Positions 1 to 10,125 of a DNA stretch of 64,000 nt are shown here, piece after piece. The notes below the pieces were generated by a model that made no database searches, was not told where the DNA came from, and worked only from the letters and a program-made list of their open reading frames with translations. Origin of the DNA: Cervus elaphus (taxonomy: Eukaryota; Chordata; Mammalia; Artiodactyla; Cervidae); the NCBI RefSeq assembly GCF_910594005.1, contig NC_057819.1, forward strand, positions 126,515,669 to 126,579,668. Reading direction: 5' to 3'. The position numbers and the translations under genes were made by a program. The stretch's first letter is position 1; every line of letters starts with the position of its first letter.

Positions 1-321
1 CTGGGTCTGCAGCTGCGGTCGGTGAAATCTTTGCTTCTAATTCTTTACTTCCTCCCAGTATCAGAATGAGAAATTGTTGCCATTTGGGCATGTGGCTTTG
101 CAGCCCATCCTGCTAGAGGGAGCAGGGTACATGGGATGTGGGAGTCTGGTCCAGCTGAGGCTTTAGGGTGTGGTGTGTTTGGTTTACATGTCCTCCATCT
201 CCCTGAGAAGAAGACTCAGGGAGTCTGGTCCCAGGAGGATGCAAGTGGAGCCGAGCCAAAGCCATCCTGCAGCTTGGAGATAATCCCAGAGGACTCAGCA
301 GTTAGAAAAATAAATATTGGC
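1..321. other. No recognised feature
   Basis: No repeat family, RNA gene or exon recognised. Open frames here are short and resemble no protein I know. Confidence 0.5.
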
Positions 322-808
322 GGGGGTGACTCATTTTTCTTTACAAGACCAGAGAGTAAATAGTCTGGACTTTGTAGGCCATTGGTCTCTGATGCAACTC
401 TTCAACCCCACCATTATGATATGGGAGCAGCTGCAGACAGTACATAAACAAATAAGTGATGTTGGATCTAATAGAATTTATTTATTTGTTTGGCTGCACT
501 GGGTCTTAGTCGTGACTTGCAGAATCTTCAATCTTAGTTGTGGCATGTGGGATCTAGTTCCTTGACCAGGGATCAAACCTGGGCCCTCTGCATTGGGAGC
601 TCAGAGTCTTAGCCACTGGACCACCAGGGAAGTCCCAGGACATTGAAATTTAAATTTCACATGATTCTTGTCACAATGGATTCCGCTTTTGAGGTTTTTT
701 TTTTTTTTAACTCTTTAAAAATGTAAAGACCATTCCTAGCTGTGGGCCACAGAAAAACAGGTGGTGGGCTAGGTCTGGCCCACTGGCCATAGTTTGACTT
801 CCCCCTAA
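322..808 (+). mobile_element. Ancient hAT-like DNA transposon relic, split by a CHR SINE
   Basis: The left part (about 322-472) and right part (about 637-808) match the two ends of a common non-autonomous mammalian DNA repeat. That family carries a 'gggccaga-agtaaatatttt' start and a 'tggcccactggccatagtttg' end. A CHR SINE interrupts it. A second copy of the family lies at 56080-56535. The superfamily assignment is from memory and uncertain. Confidence 0.5.
473..636 (-). mobile_element. CHR-type tRNA-derived SINE
   Basis: On the minus strand it begins at the 'gggacttccctggtggtcca' head and runs to the A/T-rich tail, seen here as 'tttatttatttgtttggctg'. It sits inside the hAT-like relic and is therefore younger. 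Confidence 0.8.
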
Positions 809-2220
809 GCCTCAACATAAATAAGATGGAGGGAACAATAAAATATTTCCCTCTGGGGAAATGAAATGATGTATAGGGGTGGCTTTGATGGTAAGTATTT
901 AATCTATGATGTTTAATCTTATTAATTATAAGCAGTCGCTATGGCTTTACTCTATAGTCCTGTCATTCTAGTAGATGGCGAGAGAAGTGCTCTTTGCTTC
1001 AACCCAAACCAAGAGAGGTAGCGATTCCCTTGCAAGCAAATCTTCAACAAGTGGGGCTCCGAGGGGACAGCTCTGAATTGGGGGTCCCTACAAGGAGAGG
1101 CCGCGGGCAGCTTTCTCCCAGCCGGGCTGCTGTGAATCTACAATCTTCTCAACTCCTTTCTCAACACAGGCTGGGGCACAGAGGAGGTATGCCCAGGGGA
1201 GCTCAGTCTGTATCCTCTAGAGTTCTGTGTGTAAAACATATAGAAACAGGTGTCTGCTTCCACCTGGAGCGCTCTGAGGGCAGGAATGTGGCTGGAGCAG
1301 CTGGTGAAGGCTGGGCAAGTGGGGACTGTGATGAGATGGCCCAGGAAGAAAGGATAGAGGACCCCCTGACCTGTGTCTTCACAGGGCTTAGAAGGCACTG
1401 TAGAGGTTCTCATTGACTCCTGCGGCTCCCTGTCAATGACAGTGATGGGAGGAGAGACGGGAGTCAGGGATTGTCCAGGCTGCCCTCGGGTGGACCACTG
1501 AGGGAGGGCGTGAGGAGACATGTAGACATTCCTTTCAAAAGAGGATGGAGATGATGTCCAGAGTGAGTCTGAACAGCACCCTAGGAAACTCGGCGGGGCG
1601 GGGGGAGGGGAGCATGTTGGTCTCCATGGAGGCCACCTTGAGAGCAGAAGCTACCTGGAGCAGATGGACCAGACAAAGACAGAGTCAATGGGCAGTGAGT
1701 CCCTTCCACTCCTGTCTCAGAGGCTTGGCTGGGTTGGGCAGGAGCCTGGGACCCTCGAGAGATTTGAGCTCGATGTGAGGTAGTGATTTAAAGCCAGAAG
1801 GATTTGTAATAACTGAAAGTGATGGGGAAACAGCGGGATCTGCCTGGGCTCTCAGTAGGAGACGGAAAGCAGAATTTGACAAAGTGCAGCTGACGGCATT
1901 GATTAGAGAAAATATAAAACCGTTTTATGTTTATACCCCCGAGTCTGAGATGCTCAATAAACCAGCTATGCAACTGATTCCAATCCTCATTTTTTCTCTC
2001 CACCCCAGCTCCTTTACCGCAGGGGAAATGTTACAAGCCAGTTTCACCTTTTTGACAAAGGAAGAAGAAACGAGAGCTCTGTTGGATGGCTATCTGCAAG
2101 GACACACTGAGGCCTAGTGTACGCCTTTTATCACTGGAACCCCCCTGAGTTAGGTGTAACCTCAGCTCCCTTTCCACTCTGAAGATTTGACTTCAGGTTA
2201 TGTGTGATCCATGTGGCTTG
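809..2220. other. Unique sequence, no feature recognised
   Basis: About 1.4 kb with moderate GC. Frames of up to 140 codons occur on both strands and overlap each other, as chance frames do. No splice-flanked exon or repeat could be supported. Confidence 0.5.
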
Positions 2221-2230
2221 TAAAACCATG

Positions 2231-2456
2231 CGTGCCTGAATATTAAGTTGATTCAGTTGTGTCTGACTCTTTGCAACCCTATGGACTATAGCCTGCCAGG
2301 CTACTCTGTCCTTGGGATTCTCCAGGCAAGAATACTGGAGTGAGTAGCCATGCCCTCCTCCAGGGGATCTTCCTGACCCAGGGATCAAACCTGAGTCTCT
2401 CGCATCTCTTATATTGGCAGGCGGGTTCTTTACCACTAACGCCACCTGGGAAGCCC
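2231..2456 (-). mobile_element. Bov-tA SINE
   Basis: A full-length Bov-tA in reverse orientation, running from the 'gactctttgcaaccc' Bov-A end to 'acctgggaagccc', the tRNA-like head. The duplication 'taaaaccatg' flanks it at 2221-2230 and 2457-2466. Confidence 0.9.
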
Positions 2457-2704
2457 ATAAAACCATGGAAATACAGCTAAAAGAGAGAGTTTATGCTTCT
2501 GAGCTCAAAGAAACCAAATGTTTGCTTCCTTTCTGGGTCTTTTCCCTACCTTTCTGTTTAAAATTTCCCACTTTGAACTTTATCTTCTCTACCAGCACAG
2601 TTTAAAGACCTAGAACTTGAGGTACAAGCCTTAACTAATGGAGATCTGAGTCTCCCCTAGCCTGCTTAAAATGCAAATTAAGTCACAAAAAATAAAGGCA
2701 TAGT

Positions 2705-2800
2705 CTTCGTATGTCTTAATATAGAGACATATTCTTTATGTATTAATATATGTCTTAAGATCTTAACATATGTCTTTATATTATTTAAATGTCTTAAGAA
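2705..2800. repeat. Imperfect 'tatgtctta' repeat in AT-rich DNA
   Basis: The word 'atgtctta' or a close variant recurs near 2711, 2750, 2769 and 2789, spaced by AT-rich sequence. It is low-complexity DNA with no known family. Confidence 0.45.
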
Positions 2801-2875
2801 TTTGTTGACTTGAATTTATAGCCATCACACCTAGAAAGCTTTCTCAACTTTGAGAATCTAAAAGTATATACCCAG

Positions 2876-3170
2876 GGGCTTGGGGAAGAATGGATATGTG
2901 TGTGTGCATGGCTGAATCCCTACCTGAAATTATCAAAACATTGTTAATTGGCTATACTCCAATACAAAATAAAAAGTTTATTAAGAAAACAATGGAGAAG
3001 GAAATGGCAACCCACTCCAGTATTCTTGCCTGGAAAAGTCCATGGACAGAGGAGTCTGGCGGGCTGCAGTCCATGGGGTTACATGACTGAGCATGTGTGC
3101 CCGAGGGTGGAGGGAGATGGGTTGGTAGCAATAAAGTGGTAGAACTAAAAAAAAAAAAAGAAAACAAAAA
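2876..3170 (+). mobile_element. L1 3' end fused to a Bov-A unit (possible chimeric retrocopy)
   Basis: The first part (about 2883-2990) matches the artiodactyl L1 3' terminus ('ggctatactccaatacaaaa'). From about 2990 to 3095 it is a truncated Bov-A unit in the same orientation, followed by unknown sequence and one A-rich tail at 3147-3170. Similar words flank the whole block ('tatacccagg' 2866-2875, 'tatccacccagg' 3171-3182). That suggests one insertion event, but the duplication is imperfect. Confidence 0.6.
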
Positions 3171-3297
3171 TATCCACCCAGGATTTTCTTCTAGTGTTTC
3201 AATGCTTTCGTTTTTTACATTGACAGCTCTGATCCAAATTGGATTAATTTGTGTGTTAGGAGGGAGATGAGAGGCATGGTTTTAAAACAAATATGTG

Positions 3298-3462
3298 GGG
3301 ACTTCCCTGACAGTCCAGTGGTTAGGGCTCCATACTCTCATTGCTGAGGGCCTGGGGTTCAATCCCAGGTCAGGGAACTCAGATCCCACTAGCTTCATGG
3401 TATAACCAAAAAAAAAATAAATAAATAAATAAAGCATTTCTTTTTTTAAAAAAATTTAAAAT
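3298..3462 (+). mobile_element. CHR-type SINE, short
   Basis: Begins 'ggacttccctgacagtccag', keeps the B-box-like 'ggttcaatccc' and ends in an (AAAT)n tail at about 3410-3436. Similar A-rich words at 3284-3297 and 3463-3474 may be the target duplication. Confidence 0.8.
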
Positions 3463-3474
3463 AAAATAAATGTG

Positions 3475-3937
3475 TTGTCCCCTGAATCACGTAATGCCTC
3501 AGTGACCAACTTCCCACCTCCGTCTCACACCTGCCAGGTAACGTTCAGGTGGGTGATGCCCCCCCGTGAACCTGTGCGGGACTGAGCAGGTGGCTGGAGG
3601 CTCAGGAGCGCAGGTGGGACACCGACACGGGGGAAGGTCGTTCTCACAGAGTCAGTGGAGGAGGCTGGAGGGTGGCGTTTTCCAAGGAAAGCAGCAGAAA
3701 GAGCAGAGCAGGTGGTAAGAACTGAACTCGGTGGCTCTGCTTGAGCTAGGAAGTGGGAACAGGAAGCAGGACCCTACGGATAACAGAGCGGTTGGAGGGT
3801 GAAGCGGAGAATGGAGAAATTTAACGTAGTAGCAGTTTGGCTAAATATCACACAGAAGGACAGTCCCAACAGCTAGAATTTCCTCTGCTGCAACCGGGAT
3901 CTCGTCAGCTTTAGGGGATAACTGGTTGCAGAAGCAA
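3475..3937. other. Unique GC-moderate sequence
   Basis: No repeat, RNA or exon recognised. Confidence 0.45.
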
Positions 3938-4112
3938 GAGGATCAGCTTTGGAGTGTCAGTCCTAGCCTAGCCTAGGGACCTTGAACAGGTTAATTACCC
4001 TCCCTCAAAAGCTTCTACTTCCTCCTTTGTACACTAGAAACAATTCCTGTCTTGGGGGCTGTTCTAAGGATTAGTTGAGAACATCTGTAAAGCTTGCAGC
4101 ACAGTGCCTTGT
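3938..4112 (+). mobile_element. MIR SINE (ancient)
   Basis: Matches the MIR core and 3' part: 'gggaccttgaacaggttaat', then 'ctaaggattagttgaga', then 'gcagcacagtgcctt'. The divergence fits an old mammalian-wide insertion. Confidence 0.75.
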
Positions 4113-4252
4113 TCCCTGGGAGAGGTTATATGTTTATTAATTTTTCCTTCTCCTTGCCCCACTTTCTTTTGATTCCACAAGAGGGAAGCAGTGGCTGAGG
4201 ATGCAAAGATATACACATTTCCCCAGGTGAAAAGGGTTTAAAGGCTTTCCAG

Positions 4253-4288
4253 ATTGCTTCTCGGCCTTTTGGGTAAGATCAAGTATAA
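4253..4288 (+). pseudogene. U2 snRNA pseudogene fragment (5' end only)
   Basis: About 35 bases match the 5' end of U2 spliceosomal RNA, from 'attgcttctcggcc' through 'taagatcaagt', with few mismatches. Similarity stops before the rest of the roughly 190-nt RNA, so this is a 3'-truncated pseudogene and not a functional gene. No snRNA promoter (PSE) was recognised upstream. Confidence 0.75.
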
Positions 4289-5382
4289 AGCCCCTCCAAG
4301 TGGTTGTTTTTAGGTTTGGAGATGGTGGTGAGAATGGCAGGGGTGGGTGCTTTGGGCTGTGAAGAACTTCTTTAATGCCCAGCCTGGAAGGGAGCAGAAC
4401 CCTAACCACTCACCTGTACCTCCTTTCCTAGGTTCCACATGTCTGTAGCTGGTATTTATTGTCTGCAGATTCCAACTGGCCTGGGACTAGAGGAAAGAAA
4501 CATGGAGGTCTGAAACTGCCGCCAGTACTGTGGGGGCTTCAGGAACCAACTTGGCACCAGTTGGTTGGAGAAATATAATTCCCACGTGAGACCCATCTCC
4601 TGACTCTAAAATAGAAACACACCAGCAAAGCTGACCTGTAAAGGAGGGAGGAGGTTTACTGGAGCATCTTCTTAGCTCTCGAGTGGTACCCAGTGGTAAC
4701 GTGTGGCTCTGAGTCATCACCAGCAGCAGATATCCATTTCCAGAGGGGTCAATTTCCACAAGTCTTGAAGTCACCTTGTAGCTATGAGAACACAAGTCAC
4801 CTCTTCTTCCATGTTATTTTGTGATTACTGCTTGAAAGAGACAGAGACAAAGAGAGAAACGGACAGATGGGTGTGTGGGGGCAAGAGAGATAGAGAGAGA
4901 TAGACAGTATGCATGAAGGAAGGAATCTCAATAAAAGAATCCCAAGTCCAGTTTTTGTCTCTCTAGAAGTTCTCATTTTTCAAGCTGCCACGGGGATGTC
5001 AGTGCTCATGTGCAAACTCAATTCTCCATAATCTTGCAGCGCTGTGGCCCAGTGACAGCCTGAGTCTGGGGACACGTCACCCATTTGTTCTTCTGACCCT
5101 GCCACACAGCATCCATCAGTCAGGGCTGCAGGGAGCAGAGTGTTTCCATGCTCCCCAGATGTGCGATCTCTCTCCATCTGCTGGAGGTGGCCTCTGCAGA
5201 CCCGAGGCAGTAGGACTGGCCCCAGGTGCCCCTTTGCCTCCTCCATCCCTTTGCCTTGGGCAGTTCTCCAAGGTCCTTGCGGCTCAGACCATCCTGAGGC
5301 TGACTGACTTAGAATGACCTCCTAGCAACACCCATCAAATTGTTCTGGAAATCTCCTTCATTCTGTGCTTCAAGGGTTCCAA
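4289..5382. other. Unique sequence with a purine-rich patch
   Basis: No exon recognised. A GA-rich low-complexity stretch lies at about 4835-4915 ('gagatagagagagatagaca'). Confidence 0.45.
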
Positions 5383-5423
5383 GGAAGAGGAGCTTTCTTT
5401 TTTTTTTGGAAGAGGAGCTTTCT
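5383..5423 (-). mobile_element. Poly(A)-only retroinsertion (tail plus target duplication)
   Basis: A perfect 16-bp direct repeat GGAAGAGGAGCTTTCT (5383-5398 and 5408-5423) flanks only nine T residues. That is the footprint expected when target-primed reverse transcription copies just the poly(A) tail on the minus strand. Slippage duplication is the alternative. Confidence 0.6.
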
Positions 5424-5710
5424 AAGCAGAGGGGTCAGGCTGGCCTGGCAGTTATGTTGGTGATGGGGGGTGAAACATGGATGCAGCCTTGGAGATGAGG
5501 GGGCCCGCGGTGCCTGAAGAGGAAGTGGGCTCGCGGGAGTGTCAGTGGGCAAAGGACACTTGGGACCCTCAGCTCCTTGCCCACCCCCCTTACTCGCCTC
5601 CCCCCTGCTTCCTGCCAAACCCCATTGGTCCCCCACCAGATCCGCACTCTGGCTCCATGACAGCTTGTGCTGGGTCACGTGGTGGGATGGGAGGGGGGGG
5701 TTATCAGTCC

Positions 5711-5737
5711 AAAACACGCCAGCCGCCGGCGTGTTTT
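5711..5737. repeat. Perfect 10-bp inverted repeat with 7-nt loop
   Basis: AAAACACGCC (5711-5720) and GGCGTGTTTT (5728-5737) are exact reverse complements around the loop AGCCGCC. It is not part of any recognised repeat. The function is unknown and chance is possible. Confidence 0.7.
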
Positions 5738-5929
5738 ATGGGATTCCGAAAGCATGGTGAGTGAAAGAAAAATCTTCCCCTAAGCTTCTCTTAGAAGAAA
5801 GAGGGGGGAAAAAATGAGGAATGGGAGAGATGAAAAGACTTTTTTCTTGCCCAAATTGGAGCCACACTTCAGATGAAAATAAGGCATCTTGAAGGTGGTG
5901 ATAAGATAGGAGAGAAAATTGCTCTGGAA

Positions 5930-6350
5930 GCATTTAAGGCGGTGCCTTCCTCTTATCTCTGGTGCCCCTGCCCGCGGGAAGACGGTGTTTTCAGCCGATT
6001 GAAAAGAACCCAGTAGGTGGAACAAAAGCTGGTCTCTGAGAACATTAGCCCATTGTTTAAAGTGTTTAATTTCAAGCATTCAACACTTTCTTTTTTTTTT
6101 TTTTAAACAAATCCGCCAGGCAACTGTAGGGAGAAAACAAGAGGAGCCTGCCAATTAGTGCTGTCTTGCTTGCTTGTCCAACTGCTCCACCTTTTGTTAA
6201 AGCTGTAAACGCGTTTTTCCAAGCCACATGGCTTCTTGGATACTGTATATTTAATCTGCCTGGAACATTCCACAGCTCGGGCACTTTTCAACAGCATTTC
6301 ATTAGAGCCTGTGTGACTGCCCTGTGAGGGCGCATGCCCATCCCCTCCCA
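5930..6350. promoter_or_regulatory. Candidate conserved noncoding element
   Basis: This repeat-free segment is broken only by a poly(T) at about 6089-6103. It has AT-rich motif clusters: SOX-like 'cattgttta', a TEAD-like 'ggaacattcc' at 6262-6271 and 'ccaattag'. The call is inference from texture. No conservation data could be examined. Confidence 0.25.
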
Positions 6351-6528
6351 GACAGTGCAGTGCTCAGCTTAACAGGCAGGCTTCTTGGCTGGCTTTGGTC
6401 AGAGAAAACGTGTCACTTGTGGTTATGGGTTGACTTGTGTCCCCTCCAGATTCACATGTTGACGTTCTAACCCCCATGGCTTCAGCACATAATTTGGAAG
6501 TAGGGTCGTTGCAGATACAATTAGTTAA

Positions 6529-6694
6529 AGTGAAGTGAAAGTCGCTCAGTCGTGTCCGACTCTTTGCGACCCCACAGCCTATACAGTCCATGGAATTCTC
6601 CAGTCCAGAACACTGGAGTGGGTAGCCTTTCCCTTCTGCAGGGGATCTTCCCCACCCAGGAATCAAACCAGGGTTTCCTGCTTTGCAGGTGGAT
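6529..6694 (-). mobile_element. Bov-tA/Bov-A SINE, internally shortened
   Basis: Reverse-oriented, with the Bov-A end 'gtgtccgactctttgcgacc'. AATTAGTTAA (6519-6528) and AATCAGTTAA (6695-6704) form the target duplication inside the MaLR LTR. Confidence 0.85.
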
Positions 6695-6819
6695 AATCAG
6701 TTAAGATGAGGCCATTAGGGTGGGCTCTAATTTAATACGACCGGCGTCCTTATAAAAGGGGGAATTTGGTCACAGAGACACACACAGAGGAAAGATGGCC
6801 GTCCAAAAGCCAAGGAGCA

Positions 6820-7061
6820 GACTTCCCTGGTGGTGGAGTGGATAAGAATCTACCTGCCAATGCAGGGAACACGGGTTCAATCCCTGGTCCGGGAAGGCTC
6901 CACGTGCGGTGGAGCAAGGAAGCTTGTGCCCCACAACTACTGAGCCAGCGCTCGGAGCCCCCGCTTGCTGGAGCTAGAGAAAGTCTAGAGTGCGGCAACG
7001 AACACCCAGGGCAGCCATAAATAAATAAACAAGTACAAATAATGAAAAAAAAAAAAAAAGT
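6820..7061 (+). mobile_element. CHR-type SINE, near full length
   Basis: Runs from the tRNA-like head 'gacttccctggtgg' with 'gggttcaatccc', through the tRNA-unrelated body, to a 16-base A tail at 7044-7059. 'caaggagca' (6811-6819) and 'caagagca' (7062-7069) flank it. It is inserted in the MaLR LTR. Confidence 0.88.
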
Positions 7062-7234
7062 CAAGAGCATGCCTTTAAAAACAAAACAAAGAGTCAAGGA
7101 GAGGAGCCTGAAACACATTCTCCCACCAGGCTCAGAAGGAACCAATGCTGCTGACACCTTGATTTCAGACTTCTGACCTCCAGAACTGGGCAAGAATAAA
7201 CCTTTGTTACAGCAGACACAAGGAGCTCAGACAT

Positions 7235-7872
7235 CGTAGGAAAAGCCCCTTCGTGGTCCAGAGGGTGCAGGAGGCTGCCTCAGTTTCGCCATGTGGCTGA
7301 GCACGGACCTGGTTTAGGGGATGGCATCAGCTTTATTCAGTCCTGTTTCTCAGGCCTCTCCTCGTTCGCCCTCACCCACCTGACTCACGCCTGGGACCAC
7401 CAGTCCAGGAAGACACTGAGGTCCGGTCCTACTCTTTCAGCAGCCCCTCCTGTGGACCATCAGGTCCTGCTGTGACCCCCTCACAGCTGCCGCAGGTCTC
7501 AAGCGTACTTGCCTGGGTGGCACATCCCTGACCTTCAGGCTGTCATCTTCCCCAAGGCTCTTGGGCCCACGTGGGTAAAACATTGCCTTAGCATTCTAGG
7601 AGGTGGACCACCTGACCCAGGAAGCCTGACTTTCTAGGATGTGCTTTTTTCACCGAGGACAGTTTTCTGGACACTTGTCCTTTAGAGGCCTGCTGGGACC
7701 AGTCGGGTACTGAGAACATCTTCTGAGCCCCTTCCGACCACGAGAAACAGGCTAAGGGGCTGGATGCTAGAACAGGCTCGATGCAGCTGGTGCCTGACCA
7801 CCTGCACCTGCCAGGAACAGGGACGAGGGGGGGGGGTGACTGAACTGGGGACCCTTCATGGGGCAGGGACAA
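7235..7872. other. Unique sequence
   Basis: No repeat or exon recognised. A run of G lies near 7827-7836. Confidence 0.45.
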
Positions 7873-7883
7873 CTCTGTAGCCT

Positions 7884-8001
7884 CTTTTTTTTTGGCCTTA
7901 CTGTGTGGTATGTGGGATGTTAGTTCCCCAACCAGAGATTGAACCCGTGCCCCTTGCAGTGGAACTGTGGAGTCTTAACCACTGGACCACCAGGGAAGTA
8001 C
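7884..8001 (-). mobile_element. CHR-type SINE, truncated
   Basis: A reverse-oriented CHR head with a T-rich start. The 11-bp CTCTGTAGCCT flanks it exactly at 7873-7883 and 8002-8012. Confidence 0.9.
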
Positions 8002-8012
8002 CTCTGTAGCCT

Positions 8013-8379
8013 TTTAAAGATGGGAAAGGATGGAGCCACTTGTGGGAAGTGATTTCCGGAGTGAACAAGGCCAGACGTGACCACTGTTTTGAGGTGGGAG
8101 CCAGAAAACTGAGTGGAGAGGCCAAAGCAAAAAGGAGTCCCCCTAAGACCCCATTCTTCTGCTGAGTTTATGATTCCAACACTCGTTCCCCTAAAGATTG
8201 GGTAGAATCGAGGAAAAGGGGGGAGGGAAACCAAGCCCGACCTTGAGGGGTCGGTCCTCCTGGGTGCGGGGTCATCCTGGTCACAAAACCTTTCTGTATC
8301 CCCCGTTTCTTGTTTGTATGAAAAAGGCTTCAGCTTCCTCAACCTTCCCTGGGTTCAAAGGGCAGATTCAAGCAGTTAC
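8013..8379. other. Unique sequence
   Basis: Nothing recognised. Confidence 0.4.
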
Positions 8380-8816
8380 TAATTGGGGAAGGGAGTGGAT
8401 ACAGAAATAAAGCAGGAGCAGCCAAGAAAAAATAATGCAGCAGTAAAGCAGGGTCCTTCACAATATACTCCACGTTCTTTGACAGGAGCTGAGCCCCCCT
8501 CCCAGGTGGAGGATGGCAACTTCAGGCTGAGCATAAACGCGTGGACCCCAGACTGGTTGGAGCTGGAAGGCTGATGATGTTGATTCCTGGAGCATCACCC
8601 TCTTTCCTCTCCACCAACCAATCAGAGGAGGGTCATGGACCTGCCACCCACCTCCCAGATTTTGCCTATAAAACCTCTTCCCTGAAAGCCAGGGGGGAGT
8701 TAGGGCTTTCTGAGCACTAGCTGAGCCAGCCCCCGCAGTAAACATTTCTCTGCTCCAAGTGCCGACATTTCAATTTGTTTGCCCTCACTGTGTGTCAGGC
8801 ACAGCGGACAGCGTGG
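8380..8816 (+). mobile_element. Probable solo LTR of an endogenous retrovirus (ERV1-like)
   Basis: LTR-like architecture in order: a CCAAT-type box 'ccaatcag' at 8619-8626, TATA-like 'ctataaaa' at 8666-8673, and a polyadenylation-like 'agtaaa' at about 8737. A U5-like 'tttgccctcactgtgtgtc' follows. Both ends are approximate and no target duplication was found. No viral gene is attached. Confidence 0.6.
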
Positions 8817-8927
8817 GGCTTAGGTGAGGGCTGGAGTGGAGGACATGAGTGGAGACCTGTTCTCCACTCCGAGGTAAAGAGGGAACCTGGATAACGAGTA
8901 CTACATCTCTGAGGGTTACTGGGGGCT

Positions 8928-9193
8928 CAAATGTGTCTTCCCCCCGCATTCATGTCCTAACTCTTGGTACCTGTGAATGTGACCTTACTAGGAAATAGTC
9001 ATGTCAGATGTAATCAAGTTAAAATGAAGATAAACTTTAAAAATTTGTTTTTATTTTAGCTGTGCCGTACAGCTTGTAGGATGTCAGCTCCCTAACAAGG
9101 GATCGAACCCGGGTCACAGCAGTGAAAACGTCAAGTCCTAGCCACTGTACCACCAGGGAACTCCCGAGATGAAGATATACTTGATTAAGGTAG
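8928..9193 (+). mobile_element. MaLR-type LTR 5' fragment with SINE insertion
   Basis: 'gtacctgtgaatgtgacctt' and 'gtcagatgtaatcaagtt' are characteristic of the 5' half of MLT1-like LTRs. A CHR SINE splits it and the BovB pair borders it at 9194. Confidence 0.6.
9033..9168 (-). mobile_element. CHR-type SINE, truncated
   Basis: A reverse CHR head ending 'ccaccagggaactccc'. ATGAAGATA at 9024-9032 and 9169-9177 is the exact target duplication. Confidence 0.88.
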
Positions 9194-9516
9194 ATTGTTG
9201 TTGAGTTGTTCAGTCATGTCCAACTCTTTGTGACCCCGTGGACTGCAGCATGCCAGGCTTCCCTATCCTTCACTATCTCCCGGAATTTGCTCAGACTCAA
9301 GTCTATTGAATCGGTGATGCCATCCAACCATCTCTTCCTCTGTGGCCTCCTTCTCCTGTTGCCTTTGATCTTTCCCAGCACCAGGGTCTTTTCCAATGAG
9401 AAGGGTCTTTGTATCAGGTGGCCAAAGTATTGGAGCTTCAGCATCATTCCTTCCAATGAGTATTCAGGGTTGATTTCCTTTGGTACTAACTGGTTTGACC
9501 TCCTTGCCATCCAAGA
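9194..9516 (-). mobile_element. BovB (RTE LINE) 3' end, antisense arm
   Basis: The reverse complement reads as the last roughly 320 bases of BovB, including the part encoding the ORF2 C-terminus. It abuts a sense copy of the same region at about 9516, giving an inverted pair. Confidence 0.85.
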
Positions 9517-9918
9517 GAGTTGGACCATAAAGAAGACTGAGCACTGAAGAACTGATGCTTTCAAACTGTGGTGGTGGAGAAGACTCTTGAGAGTCCCTTG
9601 GACAGCAAAGAGCTTAAATCAGTCAACCCTAAAGCAAATCAATCCTGAATAGTCATTGGAAAGACTGATGCTGAAGCTCAAGCTCCAATACTTTGGCCAC
9701 TGATGTGAAGTGCTGACTCACTGGAAAAGACCCTGATGCCGGGAAAGATTGAGGGCGAGATGAAAAGGGGACGACAGAGGATGAGATGGTTGGATGGTAT
9801 CACCCACTCAATGGACATGAGTTTGAGCAAACTCCAGGAGAGGTGAAAGGCAGGGGAGCCTGGCATGCTGCAGTCCATGGGGTCACAAGAGTTGGACACG
9901 TCTGAGCAACTGAACAAC
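9516..9918 (+). mobile_element. BovB (RTE LINE) 3' end, sense arm
   Basis: Sense BovB from the 'ttggaccataaagaagactg' region to the terminal 'ctgagcaactgaacaac'. It resembles the antisense arm at 9194-9516 at roughly four fifths of positions by eye, so the two could pair as a hairpin. Frameshifts and stops break the reading frame. Confidence 0.85.
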
Positions 9919-9937
9919 CATTCTGGAATACTCCAGG

Positions 9938-10125
9938 CTACCAGGTGTGGCTCAGCTGGTAAAGAATCCGCCTGCAATGTGGGAGACCTGGATTTGATCC
10001 CTGGGTTGGGAAGATCCCCTGGAGAAGGGAAAGGCTACCCACCCCAGTATTCTGGCCTGGAGAATTCCATGGACTGTATAGTCAGTCCATGGGATCACAA
10101 AGAGTCGGACGCAACTGAGTGACTT
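9938..10125 (+). mobile_element. Bov-tA SINE
   Basis: The tRNA-like head ('ggctcagctggtaaagaatc') is followed by the Bov-A body, ending 'agagtcggacgcaactgagt'. Confidence 0.9.

Larger units (their letters stand above)
6421..7234 (+). mobile_element. MaLR-type LTR (MLT1-like) carrying two SINE insertions
   Basis: Three blocks (6421-6528, 6705-6819 and 7062-7234) read in order as one MaLR LTR: the 'cacatgttgacgttctaacc' start, 'gtccttataaaag' in the middle, and 'ctgacctccagaactg' with an 'aataaac' near the 3' end. A minus-strand Bov-tA and a plus-strand CHR split it, each with its own target duplication. Confidence 0.75.

Noticed and set aside
5711..5740. Hairpin followed by T residues, like a bacterial intrinsic terminator
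   Set aside because: The genome is mammalian and there is no transcription unit for it to end.
9938..10125. tRNA-like A and B boxes in Bov-tA and CHR copies
   Set aside because: These are SINE promoter remnants derived from tRNA; no copy has a complete cloverleaf or amino-acid acceptor end.
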